NCBI GenBank assembly: GCA_027422505.1
Contig: JAPQWV010001369.1
Location: 1-64,000 of the forward strand
DNA: 64,000 bases
Direction of reading: 5' to 3'
From: Craterostigma plantagineum
Lineage: Eukaryota > Streptophyta > Magnoliopsida > Lamiales > Linderniaceae
Shown: piece by piece, positions 1-11,348 of the stretch
Numbering within the stretch: position 1 is the stretch's first letter
Layout: the number at the start of each line of letters is the position of its first letter
Program-made: the position numbers and the translations under genes
The notes under the pieces: generated by a model
Databases searched by the model: none
What the model was told of the DNA's origin: nothing
The model's input: the letters and a program-made list of their open reading frames with translations, nothing else

Positions 1-1240
1 CAATGGTTGAGCACGGGTCCTGAATTGAATTGAGCAGGAACCAACGGGTTAGGCACGAGTCCTGGACTGAGTTGACCAGAAGCCATTTCTGCCACTTCGT
101 GGAAAGTGACATTATAGCTTTCCTTAATAGTTCGGTTGGACATGATGTATACTCGGTACGCTTTTGATGTTGAACAATACCCGACAAATGTAGCTTCGAA
201 TGCTTTAGGGTCGAACTTTGCACGTTGCTCTCGGTCGTTCGCCACAAAGCTTGCACCCGAAGACCTTAAGGAAAGAGATGTTGGGTACTCTATTATTCAC
301 AATCTCGTACGGAGTCTTGTTGAACCGTTTGTGAACCACCGTCCTGTTTTGAGTGAAACAAGCGGTATTGACTGCTTCAGCCCATAGAAAGTGTGGAAGT
401 CCCGATTGGATCAGCATTGTACGAGCGGCTTCCACTAGTGTTCTATTTTTCCTTTCAACGATCCCATTTTGTTGAGGTGTTTTGGCGGCTGAAAGTTGTT
501 GACCTATTCCAAGTTTCTGATAAAACTCACTGAGGTGATTGTTCTTGAACTCAGTGCCGTTGTCTGTTCTAACAACTTGAATAGTCTATTGCAGCAGATT
601 TTGAGTTGTGTTCACAAAATTGATAATCAAGTCACCGGTCTCATCTTTCGTACGGAGGAACTTTGTCCATGTGTAGCAAGAATAGTCATCTACAATCACT
701 AGGACATACTTTCCTCCATTGATACTCTCAGTCTGCATCGGACCACAGAGATCCATGTGAATTAGTTCCAATGGTCGAGAAGTAGATGCAATTTGCTTGA
801 CGTGATGAGATGCTCGCTTCACTTTTCCTAGGTGACATGCCGAACAATGATGCTCCTTTTGTAGTTGTATAGTTGGAAGACTGTGAACCAACTTTTTCGT
901 AGAAAGACGTTGGAGAGCTTTCATGTTTAGATGAGAGAGTCGTTGATGCCATAGGCTGTTCCTCTGTAAATCAATCTGAGAAATGAGGCATACAGCTGTC
1001 GAGGGCCGCACGGACGTCAGGTTGATCGTGTAAAGATTGGATCTCCGAAGTCCTTGAAGGAGTTCTGTGTCCTGACTATCCAAAATTCTGCACCGGTCAG
1101 CATGGAAGACCACCTGGAAGCCTTTGTCGCAGAATTGGCCTATGTTGAACAAGTTATGGCGGAGGCCTTCGACGTATGAGACATCTTTGATTGTCAGATT
1201 CTTCAGAATGATATCCCCAAGTCCTAGAAATGGGGCTGAA
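1..1240 (-). pseudogene. Copia-1 GAG-pre-integrase and integrase (broken)
   Basis: The longest open stretch (586-1152) shows the zinc-binding pair WHQRLSHLN / CSACHLGK followed by the integrase core start LIHMDLCGPM with the first catalytic Asp. A single in-frame stop lies at 583-585. The same frame then continues through the second Asp region and the glutamate motif (VERKNRTL) into 205-435. A frameshift near 250 moves the C-terminal part to another frame, which runs towards the window start. Integrase would insert the cDNA into the genome. The call is firm; the function is lost in this copy. Confidence 0.9.
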
Positions 1241-1800
1241 TCATTGTTCCAAATCTGACTTTTCCGTTTAGTCGGTCTTTGTAGTTGCTCAGCAGCTCTT
1301 GTTTACCAGTCATGTGTGTGGAGCAACCAGAGTCGAGGTACCACACATGATGGATCTGCAAAAACAATTTAGAGAGCTTTAGGTACCCACTTAAGCATGG
1401 GTCCTCTCGGATTAGCAGATTTTATTTTGGGTTCAGATATGACTCCTAAATCTATTTTTGGAAGAGTCTTAATAACCCATTGCACTTTTGGAGAAGTGGG
1501 TTTGGGTTTTGCCTCTATAGGAGACTTGGCCCTTTTGGCTTTTGTCATCCTAGGGCGGATTTAGGAACCCATTTGGGTTGAACCTTACAGGGAAGGTCAA
1601 TTTCAGCTCGTACAAATGCCTTGGAAAGTTTGACTGAGGAAAAGATCTTTTCTTGTGATAGTCTCCTAAGGTGCTTGGGGGATTTAATTTCTACGGGATA
1701 CCTTAGGTGAGTACAGTCATGTACGGCGCCATAAGCTTTCTTTATGGCTGTATCTTGTTTCCTACGAGTCTGTCTTTTTGCATTTGTTTCGAACGATTAG
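1241..1800 (-). pseudogene. Copia-1 protease region (broken)
   Basis: At about 1305-1350 the minus strand encodes WYLDSGCSTHMTG, the hallmark aspartic protease motif of plant copia elements (catalytic D-S-G). Upstream is a lysine/proline-rich linker ending in the common copia WVPK motif. A one-base deletion near 1250 breaks the frame between protease and the pre-integrase segment. In the family this protease cleaves the Gag-Pol polyprotein. No long open frame survives. Confidence 0.8.
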
Positions 1801-3356
1801 TAGTAATTTTCTAGGTAGAGCCTATTTCGAGATGTTCACTTCTATAGGTGATAGGCTGAAGTGAGCACGTAGAAGCAATTATTTTGAACATAGAAATGAC
1901 TCTTTTATTACTATGAGTATCTTTTATTTTGACAGAAGGAATAACATGTTCAGAAACATTCATATCTACTAGCTCCTTTATTTTAGGACTAGACACTCTC
2001 GCCTTCGTAGTCGGTGCTGGCTCTACGCTCCCTGTGGACGTAGGTGAAGTAGAATTAGTCTTAGCACTTGTAATAGAATTATTAATGCTCTTACGATTTT
2101 TGAAGGCGATTTTTCTATTTTCACGCTTTTTATGATAGCGTGTGAGGAAGTTTTGGGAGGACAGGGAAGCCTTGAGATTTTCCATCTCTTTAAAGAATTT
2201 TTTCTTTTCAGCTTCGAAATTCTCTCTTTCTTTGTCTAGTTTCGCCTGTGACTCCTCTATCTGTTTTATGATAGGGGGTTGTAGAGAGAATTTTGATAAT
2301 TAACCTTTTTGACTTCCTCGTAGTGTTTCTTTAGAGTCAGAGGTAAGACTTGAGCTAAATCACTGACAGCTGTTAAGGATGGTTTCCTATTTTTGTCCTT
2401 TTCAATTAGTTCATTGTAGTCAAAGGGGATCTCAGGCCCATGTTAGGCTTGTTTGATGGATGAATCATACGCATTTCATACGTCGATTCCGTAATGTTCC
2501 TAAGAGAGGTTGCAGCTAAACCCATGTTCTTAATGTCATGCATTTCTTTCTTCCGTAAAATACGTGGGTTAGTGTAACCTATGCCTTCTATTGGATTATA
2601 AAACTCTGTATCCTTGGGCTTGTTTAAGAATACCGTCTGTTCAGAGTGTCCCCTACGCGTAAGAAGATCATCTAATTTTTTAATTTTTGCATACAACTTC
2701 CTGCGTTCCTCACTTAGGAGAGAATAATTATTTTCTACCGTCAGTTTGGCGGCTTGACAGGTGTCTAGATCCTTTCTAAGCTCACTAACCTTAGCGTTAG
2801 ATGTTTCTAATTGAGCTTCTAAGTCAGTGATATTAGAGGTAGCTTCGGTTATCCTACAATTTAAGGTAGCTTTCTCGTTGAGATGCCTAACGAAACAATT
2901 GTAGTTATTTGCTAGCCTATCTTCTAATTCTTTAATCTTTTCACTATGCTGTCCTAAAGGAGGTTGACTAGTCTCTCTATAATGTAGACTCTTAGTAAGT
3001 TCTTCTATTTTTGCACTAGAGCTTCTAAGTTATGATTCGAGACTATATATCTTCTCCTGAGCTCTCTCAAGTTTGTTCTCTACTTCCTTTATACTTTTCT
3101 GCTCACGTTTCATGTTAGCAAATTGCGTTTGATATGATTCTAACATGATCAATAATGTGGAAGGAGTGACTACCTCATTTGAAGACGTGGATGTGTTGTC
3201 GTCGTCCGTATGAGTGGATGTTTCGGCGTTCAATTCGTTGTCGAGACGGGCCATGAGGGCTAAGTTCTCCTCTTCGGAGCTCGATGTGTCCTCGAGCCAT
3301 TGGGAAGCTTCCTGGAGTAGTAGTTTGCATCTCTCTTCTTCGGGAGAGTGCACTCT
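1801..3356 (-). pseudogene. Copia-1 gag extension: coiled-coil region
   Basis: Open stretches at 3030-3353, 2406-2696 and 1811-2185 encode charged, Leu/Lys/Glu-rich sequence with heptad-like spacing (for example KSIKEVENKLERAQEKIY), then a basic Ser/Thr-rich tail. Stops separate the pieces but the order is preserved. The same blocks recur on the plus strand at 25450-25962, 32773-33000 and 56700-57205. One shared block is FLNxxKDxEFY...NMGL/YMGL. This is a gag-domain extension of the retrotransposon, not a host gene. Confidence 0.75.
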
Positions 3357-4382
3357 CTGGCGAAGTGACCTGCTTTGCCACAGTTAAGCATTTGTTAGTC
3401 TCTTTGGGATTCTTGACCTCGGAACTCTCCGGAGCACGTTCTTTGTTCTTGGAGCTTGTAGTCCGAAGTCTGTTGGCTGAGGTTGAAGACTTCTTCTTGA
3501 AGTACTTCTTGCTCATCATTTGTCCAATGAGAGCTAACTGCTTTCCAAGGGCTTTCATGTTCGGCTCGATGTCGGAGTCCGATTCTCCTTCTGACTCTGA
3601 TGATGAAGGTGGCCTAACGATGTTTTCCTTTCTTGATCTTATGCTCCTCTTCTTCGAGACTAAGGCAACCGTGTCATCGGTTTGTTTGCCTTTCTGCTCT
3701 TTGATAATCTCGCGGATATCATCCTCATGCTGAGCGAGATTATCGAACACTGCATGGACATCCAACTCCTTTAGATCTTTATTTTGTCGTATCTGTGTGG
3801 ATATTTTCTTCCATTCCGTGGGCAGAGAAGATAGAAATCTTATGTTTGTTTCCATGTTTCTCTTTGTTATTTCTATCTTCCTCATCTCGTTGAGAAGAGT
3901 GAGGTATCGTTGGTAGATTTCATATAGACTCTCCTCCGACTTTGCTTTGAAGGAGCCGTAAGCAGTGAGAATGTTCGCCTTCTTGGCCTTTATGCCAACT
4001 TCCGTCCTTTGCATCATCCTATGCAGCTCATCCCACATCCCCTTAGCCGATGTGAGGCTGTCTATTTGTCTGTATATATCGTTGGGGATGCCCTGCATAA
4101 GGTATTCATAGCTACTAGATCAGCCTTAGCTCGAGCTCTTTCCTCCAGAGAGTATTCTCTAGGCTCCTTTAGTCGCCTAGAAGATGGAATTACTAGAGTA
4201 GCTGATTCGTCCCCGGGTGCATGAACCCAGAACTGTGACGGTCCCTCTTCAAGGGACTGCAGTAGATTTTCGGCTTGATCCTTTAGAACTATGAAATTCA
4301 GGAAGCGGCTTCTCCACACTGTGTATTCGCCTCTTTGCAAGATCGGCGGACAGTTGTCATTTTCGAGTGAGTATGCATCCAA
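3175..4382 (-). pseudogene. Copia-1 Gag (DUF4219/UBN2-like plus zinc knuckle), frameshifted
   Basis: The N-terminal piece (4062-4382) begins with Met at 4382 and shows the YTVWRSRF-like start of plant copia Gag. The larger piece (3175-4098) is UBN2-like, with SAKGMWDELHRM and FLSSLPTEWKK. The two overlap in different frames, so a frameshift lies at 4062-4098. A serine/acid-rich stretch (SSSESEGESDSD) precedes a CCHC zinc knuckle near 3385, where another frameshift splits the first Cys from the rest. Gag forms the virus-like particle in the cytoplasm. This copy cannot make full-length Gag. Confidence 0.88.
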
Positions 4383-5447
4383 ATTTGTATTATAGTAGTC
4401 GAGTTGTTGAAGGATCTTCGTTGATTGTTTTGAGAGTTGAAGACGATGTAAAGTGCTTCACAAGTGACGAAATTTGTTAGTATCGTTTGATTCGATGATT
4501 AGTTCGAGAATTATTTTCGATTCAATCTTTAAAGTATGATCGAAATTAATTTCGTCGATATAGAATGTATTTACTGTTCTCGTGCGAAAAATTTTGTCAG
4601 CGAAATATTTTACGAGCGAAATAAATTGCCCAAAATTGTTCAGTCGAGAAAAAGTTTCCTGATCGTGAATTTATTTCGATCGTAAAGAAACAGTACGTTA
4701 GTAAGTTTCTCGACAAGTCAAAATAAATCCGTTGACTAGAAAAGTTTCTCGACAAGTCAAAATAAATGATTTTCGCCTGGTCAAACGTTAAAAGGTTTGA
4801 CTGAAAAAGTTTTTCGAGTGGAAGTTATTACGCATGCAAGGTCAAAATTCTCAGTCGAAAAAGTTTTTCGCTGGATAATGCTCGAGAAACATTTCTCACT
4901 AAATCGTTTCTGCTGATGACGATTCTAGACTGAATTCGTATTCTGACCGAGAAAAATTTCGCGCTAAGTTTATCGATCGAGAAACTAATCCGATCACAAA
5001 ACCTAGCGAGAAAAATTTGAGCAATCGAGAAAAATTCACAGAACACAATTAACGCAGATTCGAGGAAAACAAATAATCAGATAGTGAGTTTGAGGTAATT
5101 GCTCGCAATCAAGTACTAATCAGGCACGAACAAGCAATTAAACACGTTATGAAGCAAAATATATCGAATTTGAGCAAAGTCAGAACGTGTACTTCATGTT
5201 CTTCGTCAACAGTAAAATTTCAGAATCAAATTAATCAAAATTCGAAGATCAAACTGCTATTGATCTAGTCGCAATGATCATTTATAACTTAATATAGCAC
5301 TGAAACATCAAATTCAAGTCAATTAAGCACAAAATTAGGCTATTGGATCGAAAAACTTTTCGCGCCAAATCTGTTCTTCGATGGAACAGTGTTCGAAATA
5401 AAATTTCGATCCAATTCTAACAATTTACGATTCAAAACAGAACGAAT
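4383..5447 (-). other. Copia-1 untranslated leader with CGAAAAA/TTTTTCG inverted repeats
   Basis: About 1.06 kb lies between primer site and gag start with no long ORF. It is rich in degenerate words of the type TCGAGAAA, AAGTTTTTCG and AAATTTCG. Perfect small palindromes such as CGAAAAAGTTTTTCG occur near 4856. This is the internal 5' leader of the element; I cannot assign a function to the repeats. Confidence 0.7.
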
Positions 5448-5461
5448 CTGCTCTGATACCA
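5448..5461 (-). promoter_or_regulatory. Copia-1 primer binding site (tRNA-iMet)
   Basis: The minus strand reads TGGTATCAGAGCAG, complementary to the 3' end of plant initiator tRNA-Met. It sits two bases inside the LTR end at 5464, the expected place for first-strand priming. Confidence 0.92.
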
Positions 5462-5463
5462 AT

Positions 5464-5651
5464 TGCTAGGTCCTCAGATTAATAATTCTCTAAACTTTCT
5501 CTATTCAGCTCAATTCATTTACAAGTATTTATACCAAACAAGCTTGGTATAAATATCAAGCTAGTCCTTAATCTAAAGACTAATACAAGTAAAGCCCCTA
5601 ATTACATGGACAACTAATGAAATCAATCACAACTACAAATGATATTCTACA
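5464..5651 (-). repeat. Copia-1 5' LTR (188 bp)
   Basis: On the minus strand it starts TGTAGAATATC and ends CCTAGCA next to the primer site. It contains a TATA box inside a long palindrome (5526-5555). It is related to the copia LTR at 37277-37511: both share the TATA palindrome and a GAATTGAATAGAGAAAGT-like stretch downstream. Confidence 0.85.
5526..5555 (-). promoter_or_regulatory. TATA box embedded in a 12-bp-arm palindrome
   Basis: Arms TATTTATACCAA / TTGGTATAAATA are separated by six bases. The minus-strand copy GGTATAAATACTTG is in the right place for the LTR promoter. The palindrome puts a TATA box on both strands. Confidence 0.7.
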
Positions 5652-5689
5652 CTTTACGGATGATTTTTGAAGAAGATTACGGTGATATG

Positions 5690-6190
5690 AGTTTAGGTGA
5701 TTTACATGATCAAAAAATTATGTCCACGTAGGTATAGATTTTTGAAATGTTTGGAGTTGATTAGGGTTTGAATATTTTCGGATGCCTTACTGTTTTTGAA
5801 AAGATTTTCGAAATATTATAGGTTAAATTCTCGGATCATTTTTGGGTTTAGGATGATTTTCGAAATGTTAAGTTACGATTTTCGAAAGGTTGGTTCTCGA
5901 AATAAGTTTTCGTAAGATAGAAAAGTTTTTCGCAAGTTTCGCAAGCTTGAGATGTATTTTGAAACCAAGTTATTTTCGAAAGAGTTTTCGAAAGAATTTT
6001 CGAACTGGCCACTCGAAGATTGTTTCGAAATATGTTTTGAAAATTATTTTCGAAACTAACTGAATTTCGCAATTATCTAATTTCGAAAGACAATTTTGAA
6101 GTAAGTCCCATTTCGAAACTTAGTTAAATATGATAGGTAATTCGATACTTAAACAAATTTCGAATATTATATATTTTCGAAGAGTTTCAA
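5690..6190 (+). repeat. Degenerate TTTTCGAAA array in LTR-a
   Basis: Words such as TTTTCGAAA, TTTCGAAACT and ATTTTCGAAAG recur every 10-40 bp for about 0.5 kb, unlike the flanks. The repeats are irregular rather than in strict tandem. Confidence 0.65.
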
Positions 6191-6333
6191 AACTTTCATA
6201 TTTTTCATATGATATTTTTACATGAGTCTTTCAGCATTTAGGTAGTACACTGATTGTCTGGTCTTTTCGTAATTAAGGTCCGATAATATAGGAGGTTCAC
6301 GACACGGTTAGGCAAATAAATCTCGGACGACAG

Positions 6334-7008
6334 GTAAGTGGGAATTTCTCCTACAACACATAAATTGTGATTTATGTGCGTATTTTACGTGATTATGTGC
6401 TTCGATGAGATTATGTGAATTGAATTATTTGTTTTATACGATGGCATGGTAGGTATTTGTTGCATTATACATGAAGCATATTGCATGTGCACGCACGAAT
6501 TATGTTGGGTATTTGGAGAGAGGAGCGTGCATTGTATTACTCGCTTAACAGCGAAGTATGTGGTCAGTATTGGTATTAGATGTAGACTCACGAATGAGTC
6601 ATAGCTACTTCTACAATGGCACCATGAAGGGATATAAACCGTCGAATGTATGTACCTAATTATTTAGGTGCTTGGAAGGCACATGGCATTAACCAGAGTG
6701 TCAGGAATAACGATCGTGCTAGAGGGGCGACCTGGTAAATGGTAAAACTAGGAATAATTTCTAGTTTTATCTTAATCAGAGTGGGCCACTATCGTCTTTT
6801 ATCGGTATAGGATTTGAGCTCATGATATGATGGTGTGCGTAGTAAGTAGCTAAGGGCCCTGAGAGAAATAGATAGAGATAGGAATGAGATGAGAGAATGA
6901 CTATTAGAAAGCATTGGCGCGGATGCCTTTGCTAGTTTGACACGTGCTTGCCATGCATATTTCCACTTACTGAGCTTTATAGCTCATCCCATGTTTTATG
7001 TGTTGTAG
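6334..7008 (+). other. Putative intron within LTR-a
   Basis: Donor GACGACAG|GTAAGTGG and acceptor TATGTGTTGTAG|GTACG, 675 nt apart. CTTACTGAGC (branch-site-like CTTAC plus a hairpin arm TGAGC/GCTCA) lies about 40 nt before the acceptor. Splicing is inferred from motif conservation across families only. Confidence 0.45.
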
Positions 7009-7327
7009 GTACGTTTGAGTCTGACGTTGAGAAACGTCACGACTAAGCAGGCCGACGGCGGTACTCCACAGTCTTTTGAGGGTGAGGCTGTACATGGATG
7101 ACGACTTGTGGAGAGGTCTTACGAAGTATTAAAATATTTTAATGTGTGAGATTTAAGTAGTTGTAAGATAACACGTGTACGAAATAAATGTGTGTGTAAG
7201 ATATTTTAATGCATGTGTTTGTATAATATTGAATTATTAAATAAATGGATTTTTGTAGTTTGGGTCTTCCGCAGCTTATGTTGCGAAAAATCCACCAAAC
7301 TAGTTATAGGAAAAGTGGGGTGTGACA

Positions 7328-8086
7328 AATGGCGGCCACGAATGTCCTTTGCACGAATGGAATTGGTGGAAGTTCCATTGTGAGTAAGTTATAGGATGTG
7401 CCTTGTGAACTCTGGACACAAGAGGGTCTTGGGCTTGTTGCAAGTGCGGTGGGACGTCCTTTGTATGCTGATGGAATCACAGCAACGGGGGAACGAAGAG
7501 GGGGAGGAGGATTTGACGGTCCCTATAATGGTGGAGTATGATTGGAACCCTCGAAATGTGCTCACTGTACCTCATGGGCACATGGGGCGGCCCACTGTCC
7601 ACATCGACTGGTGAAGCCGGCTGGCCATCACTACCTCGGTGGCAATCTGAGGGAACGAAGGATCCACGTAAAGCGGAAATAGGTGGCCCCACACACCAGA
7701 TGGGTGGGGACTGGGAAACTATGTCCCATTCCTGCATAGGCCACGTTTGCGTCACATTAATCGCGCCCGCCAAACGGTGTTGTTTCTCTCTCGATTGGGG
7801 GACTAGAACCGATTTGATATACTTCGGGACATGCCTGAAGTAAGTGACTACATCTCTCATATGGGCCCTAAAGCAAAGCCCAAGACGGGTTGCCTTTTAT
7901 GTTAGCTGTGGGAGCATGGAATGTGCATGGTCTTAATAAGCAAGACCACAGGAGGGCGGTGGTGGAGTTGTTTTCGCTTGAGGGGCTACATTTGATTGGG
8001 TTGCTAGAGACGAGAGTGTAGGAGTCTAATGCGGGTTTATCTCGAGCGGCATCAGATCTCAATGGTGTTTGTTATTTGACTATGAG
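7328..8086 (+). pseudogene. LINE-1 segment: ORF1 3' end and start of ORF2
   Basis: Around 7430-7490 one frame reads ASAVGRPLYADGITATG, the DUF4283-like block of plant L1 ORF1 proteins. At 7551-7600 another frame shows a CX2CX4HX4C knuckle (CAHCTSWAHGAAHC) after VEYDW. Frameshifts separate them. At 7899 the ORF2 endonuclease begins (MLAVGAWNVHGLNKQ), as in the second LINE at 34640. The LINE is 5'-truncated or cut at 7328, where LTR-a ends. It resumes at 11349 after a solo LTR. Confidence 0.8.
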
Positions 8087-9109
8087 TGTAAACCCGTAAA
8101 ATCTGATTACGGGATTTACAATATAATTAATGATGGAAGATGGTTAATTAGAGATACTATTGAGAGAATTACATAAAGAAGTTAGGAATACGGGTGAAAA
8201 TATTATTTCTGACATATAAGTATTTGAATTTAATGTGGGATATAATGTTTTTATGTTCGTACGCCTGACTTATGTGTTCATATGATTACATGCTATGTGA
8301 TTTATAACTTCCGTTTGAGCTATACGATAGTTTTAAGACTTCAAAGAATTGGACTAACATTTAGGTATGGCATGACATGGCTTTGATCGATTAAGGATTT
8401 AAGACTAAGAATCGATCAAACTTTTATGTGTAAAGGAGATAGAAATCGCCTAGCAAATAAGGATAGGAATTCGGGCGAATTCACAAGTCCAAGGAACGAT
8501 AAGTTTCAACTAATAATAATTATACATGATAGAATCAGTAGTTGACTAGCAGAATATGGAAAAAAACTCAACCAATCATGTTCAAGTAAAGTTGCATAAC
8601 TAAAAAGGCACGTAGGGCTTCCTTAATACAAGAGGTAAAAGACAACTAGCTTAGTCACCTAGTTGTCCTTTCAATTCCCAATTCCCTAAGTTTAATACTT
8701 ATCAAATAAATCAAGGAAATGATTTACAATAGACACAAGCAAAAATACCCCACCATGAAATAAGAAAACCCTAAACAAGGAAAAATAGTTTAGACGAAAT
8801 TTTTGAGGAGAAGAAAAGAATCCATCTAGCAACAAATCGAATTCAAATTGTAGAAAGGTATATCTTCTTGCCTAAGGTGCATGTTTTATTCATAAATAGA
8901 TTCATATGATTTAATATTTTAATGTCAAGGAAAGTAAAACGACATGAAGAATTAATTAGAGTATACTACTTCCTAAATTAGCAGTTCATAAGGAGAGGTA
9001 CGATTTTTAGGTTATCAGGGATTTTAGGGTTTTGATAAGGTTTATATGACCTTCAAACTGTTGTTGGAAGTGTGGAGGTTCGATCGAAAGCTTTGATAGT
9101 GATAGGATT

Positions 9110-9960
9110 TTTCCAGATTATAAATCTCGAAATAGAACTCAAGAACATGTCGAAATCTTTGTTGATATTAACTTTGAAGTTTTGTGTAATATCTCGAGAT
9201 TAAACTCGAGATCCCTGTTGAAATTCAATTCGAAATCATGGGTGGTCTAAAACTCGAAATGTTGTGCACTATTTAACCAAACTCGAGATTTATCTCGACA
9301 AGTCAAATCATGCCGAGATTCATTCTATGTCGAGATCCTGTGTATTATTTAAATATCGAACCCTTGTATTTAATGTCGAGATCTAATGTACCATGCAGCT
9401 CAAGATTCATTTTGTAACTCATGTCGACATTTGCTTCGAAATTTTGTATTAAATCTCGAAACCTTGTATGCTGCTTCAACATCTATCTCGAAATCCCAAA
9501 ATAAAGTTTAAGATCCATGTCGAGATCTTTGTCATGAATCTCGATATCCATATCTCGAAACCTATGTGTATTAAATTATGAATCTCGAACACTTGTATAA
9601 GCCACTTCAAGATTCTTGGATTATATATCGAGACCATCCTTGAAATTAACTTCGAAATCCTTGTATGTAATGTCGATAGCACATCTCGATATCCATTTCG
9701 AGATTTATCGAATGTCATAACCAAGCTGGAGATTCACTTTGTAAGTCATCTCGAGAAACAAGTCGAAATCATGCCGAGATCCATTTAACCCAAGCTCATG
9801 AACCGTGTCGAGATCTATTTCAAAACCCATTTCATTAACCATATCGATATCCATTTCAGGATACATCTTGAGAACATATCGAGATTTATCTTTGAATTTC
9901 ATTTCAAACTCGAGAGTCATCTCGAGAATATGTCGAGTCTATTTGGGAACTTTAGAATTT
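9110..9960 (+). repeat. Array of CTCGAAATC / GTCGAGATCC words in LTR-b
   Basis: About 0.85 kb of irregularly spaced words built on TCGAGATC, TCGAAATC and TCTCGATATCCAT. Short overlapping ORFs here are products of the repeat and not genes. Confidence 0.75.
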
Positions 9961-10110
9961 CGGAAACCCTTAAAAAACCAAAACTAGGGTTTTCAAATTA
10001 AGCCATTTTAGTGAGATTGTAATTAGACTAACAAACCCTAATTTTATATGTTTCCATACTTACAGTTTGAAGGTTAGCAACTTACCGTACGACATAGCTA
10101 AGGATAGCAG

Positions 10111-11038
10111 GTAAGTGGAAGCCCCAACTACAAATAATAATTGTATGCGCATGAATTTTTGTGTTACGTGCTTTCATGATTTTATGTGGCTTCCATGAAT
10201 TTTGTGATTTCTTATGTAATTAGTTTACATTATATGATGGTATGACACGCATATTCATGGCATGAGCATATGCACGCACGACTAGTATAAGAGTCAAGGA
10301 AAAAGAGCGTGCATGAGTATAAGATCGCGTGAGAGTGATGTATATTTGCCGATATAGGCATTTGTGTCGACTAAATGATGAGTCACGGCTCTTTTATGCT
10401 ACCATGGCAATTCACGAGGCCAAATAATAATTGCCTGATTCACGAGAGGCAGTGGAAATACACCATGGCGATTCACGAGGCCAAATATTAATGCCTCATT
10501 CACGAGAGGCGGTGGATACCCCGTAGCGAGAGATGCAACCTGGAGGATGCGACTCGAGGGAATGAGCGGCACCGAGGGAACCTCGAGTGTTGGGACCTCG
10601 TAGTAAGCTACCAATGAGAAGCGCCCGCGTGTCAGACCGCATTGGGATGGAAAGGCGCCTTAGGGTTAAACGAAATCTGTGTGCCCGGGTTAGCCTCTCA
10701 ATGGGACTACATTGGGATTGAAAGGCACTATTAGCCTCTCAGTGTGGACCACGTTGGGATTGAAAGGCATCATAGGGTTTAGCACAGATTGAGTACTCGA
10801 GTTTAGCCTCTCAGTGTGTGCACTGCCACTTATTTATACCCTTAGGGGTTTGAGCTCTATATGGTGCATAGTAAGATTGAAAGCCGAAGGGGCCCAAATA
10901 TGAAGTCAATGAACGAGAAAGATGTGAGAGTAGATAGCATCGGCGTGAATGCCTTCGCTATTTAGGTCACGTGCATTGCATGCATGGTTTTCACTTACTG
11001 ATCTTTATAATCTCATTCCATGTTTTTATGTGTTGCAG
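10111..11038 (+). other. Putative intron within LTR-b
   Basis: Donor GGATAGCAG|GTAAGTGG and acceptor TTATGTGTTGCAG|GACC, 928 nt apart, with CTTACTGATC upstream of the acceptor. The block also contains direct repeats of the type CCATGGCRATTCACGAGGCC (10402-10515). Confidence 0.45.
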
Positions 11039-11348
11039 GACCCCGCGATCGCGGTACGTGATCATTTTCATGGCGAGGCCAACTTTTGAAGATTCCGAGG
11101 GCTTTTGAGATGGAAGGGTGTGCATGGATGCGACCTCGTGGAGGCCCAGTAGATAGATTTATTTTGACCCGCTTTGACCTCGTGGAGGCCCAGTAAATAG
11201 GGCCCACTATGAATTTGTAGACAACCTTACGATTCCCTTTCATAAAAGGAAAAAATTTATACGAAATTTCGTACGATCTCTTTCATTATTAGGACATTAG
11301 TCACATAGACTAGTTAAGAAAGTAGTGGTTGAAGGCGGGGCTGCCACA

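Larger units (their letters stand above)
1..5651 (-). mobile_element. Copia-1: 5' part of a Ty1/copia (Sirevirus-like) retrotransposon
   Basis: On the minus strand the order is 5' LTR (5464-5651), tRNA-iMet primer site, long leader, gag with a zinc knuckle, a long coiled-coil region, protease motif and integrase. RT, RNase H and the 3' LTR lie outside the window to the left. PR-IN before RT is the copia order, and a long coiled-coil gag extension is typical of Sirevirus/Maximus-type elements (family knowledge). Several stops and frameshifts make this copy non-functional. The element abuts a gypsy LTR at 5652, so it probably inserted into that LTR. The second target duplication is out of view. 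Confidence 0.9.
5652..7327 (+). repeat. LTR-a: right part of a gypsy LTR, plus orientation
   Basis: It ends GGGGTGTGACA at 7327, a TG...CA-type LTR end, with AATAAA-type words at about 7180-7245. The left part is missing, probably displaced by copia-1. It carries an array of TTTTCGAAA-like words (5690-6190), a splice-donor-like CAG|GTAAGT at 6331-6339, the bZIP-like TGAGTCA near 6596, and the acceptor-like TGTTGTAG at 7001-7008. The same order is seen in LTR-b, LTR-c and the minus-strand LTRs, which supports the call. No ORF of substance. Confidence 0.75.
8087..11348 (+). mobile_element. LTR-b: solo gypsy LTR (3262 bp) with target duplication ATGAG
   Basis: It starts TGTAAACCCG and ends GGGGCTGCCACA, flanked by ATGAG at 8082-8086 and 11349-11353. 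The second LINE (34800-34850) runs through this point without the LTR. Inside are a CGAGATC/CGAAATC array (9110-9960), donor GCAG|GTAAGTGG at 10111, GATGAGTCACGG near 10377 and acceptor TGTTGCAG at 11031-11038. A single LTR with an intact target duplication is the signature of LTR-LTR recombination. No internal domain remains. Confidence 0.9.

Noticed and set aside
5448..5461. tRNA-like sequence TGGTATCAGAGC (also 30481, 43060, 61708)
   Set aside because: Only a complement of the tRNA-iMet 3' end, placed next to LTRs: primer sites, not tRNA genes.
9476..10001. Short Ile/Ser-rich ORFs in LTR-b
   Set aside because: Produced by the TCGAGATC/TCGAAATC array; no independent support.
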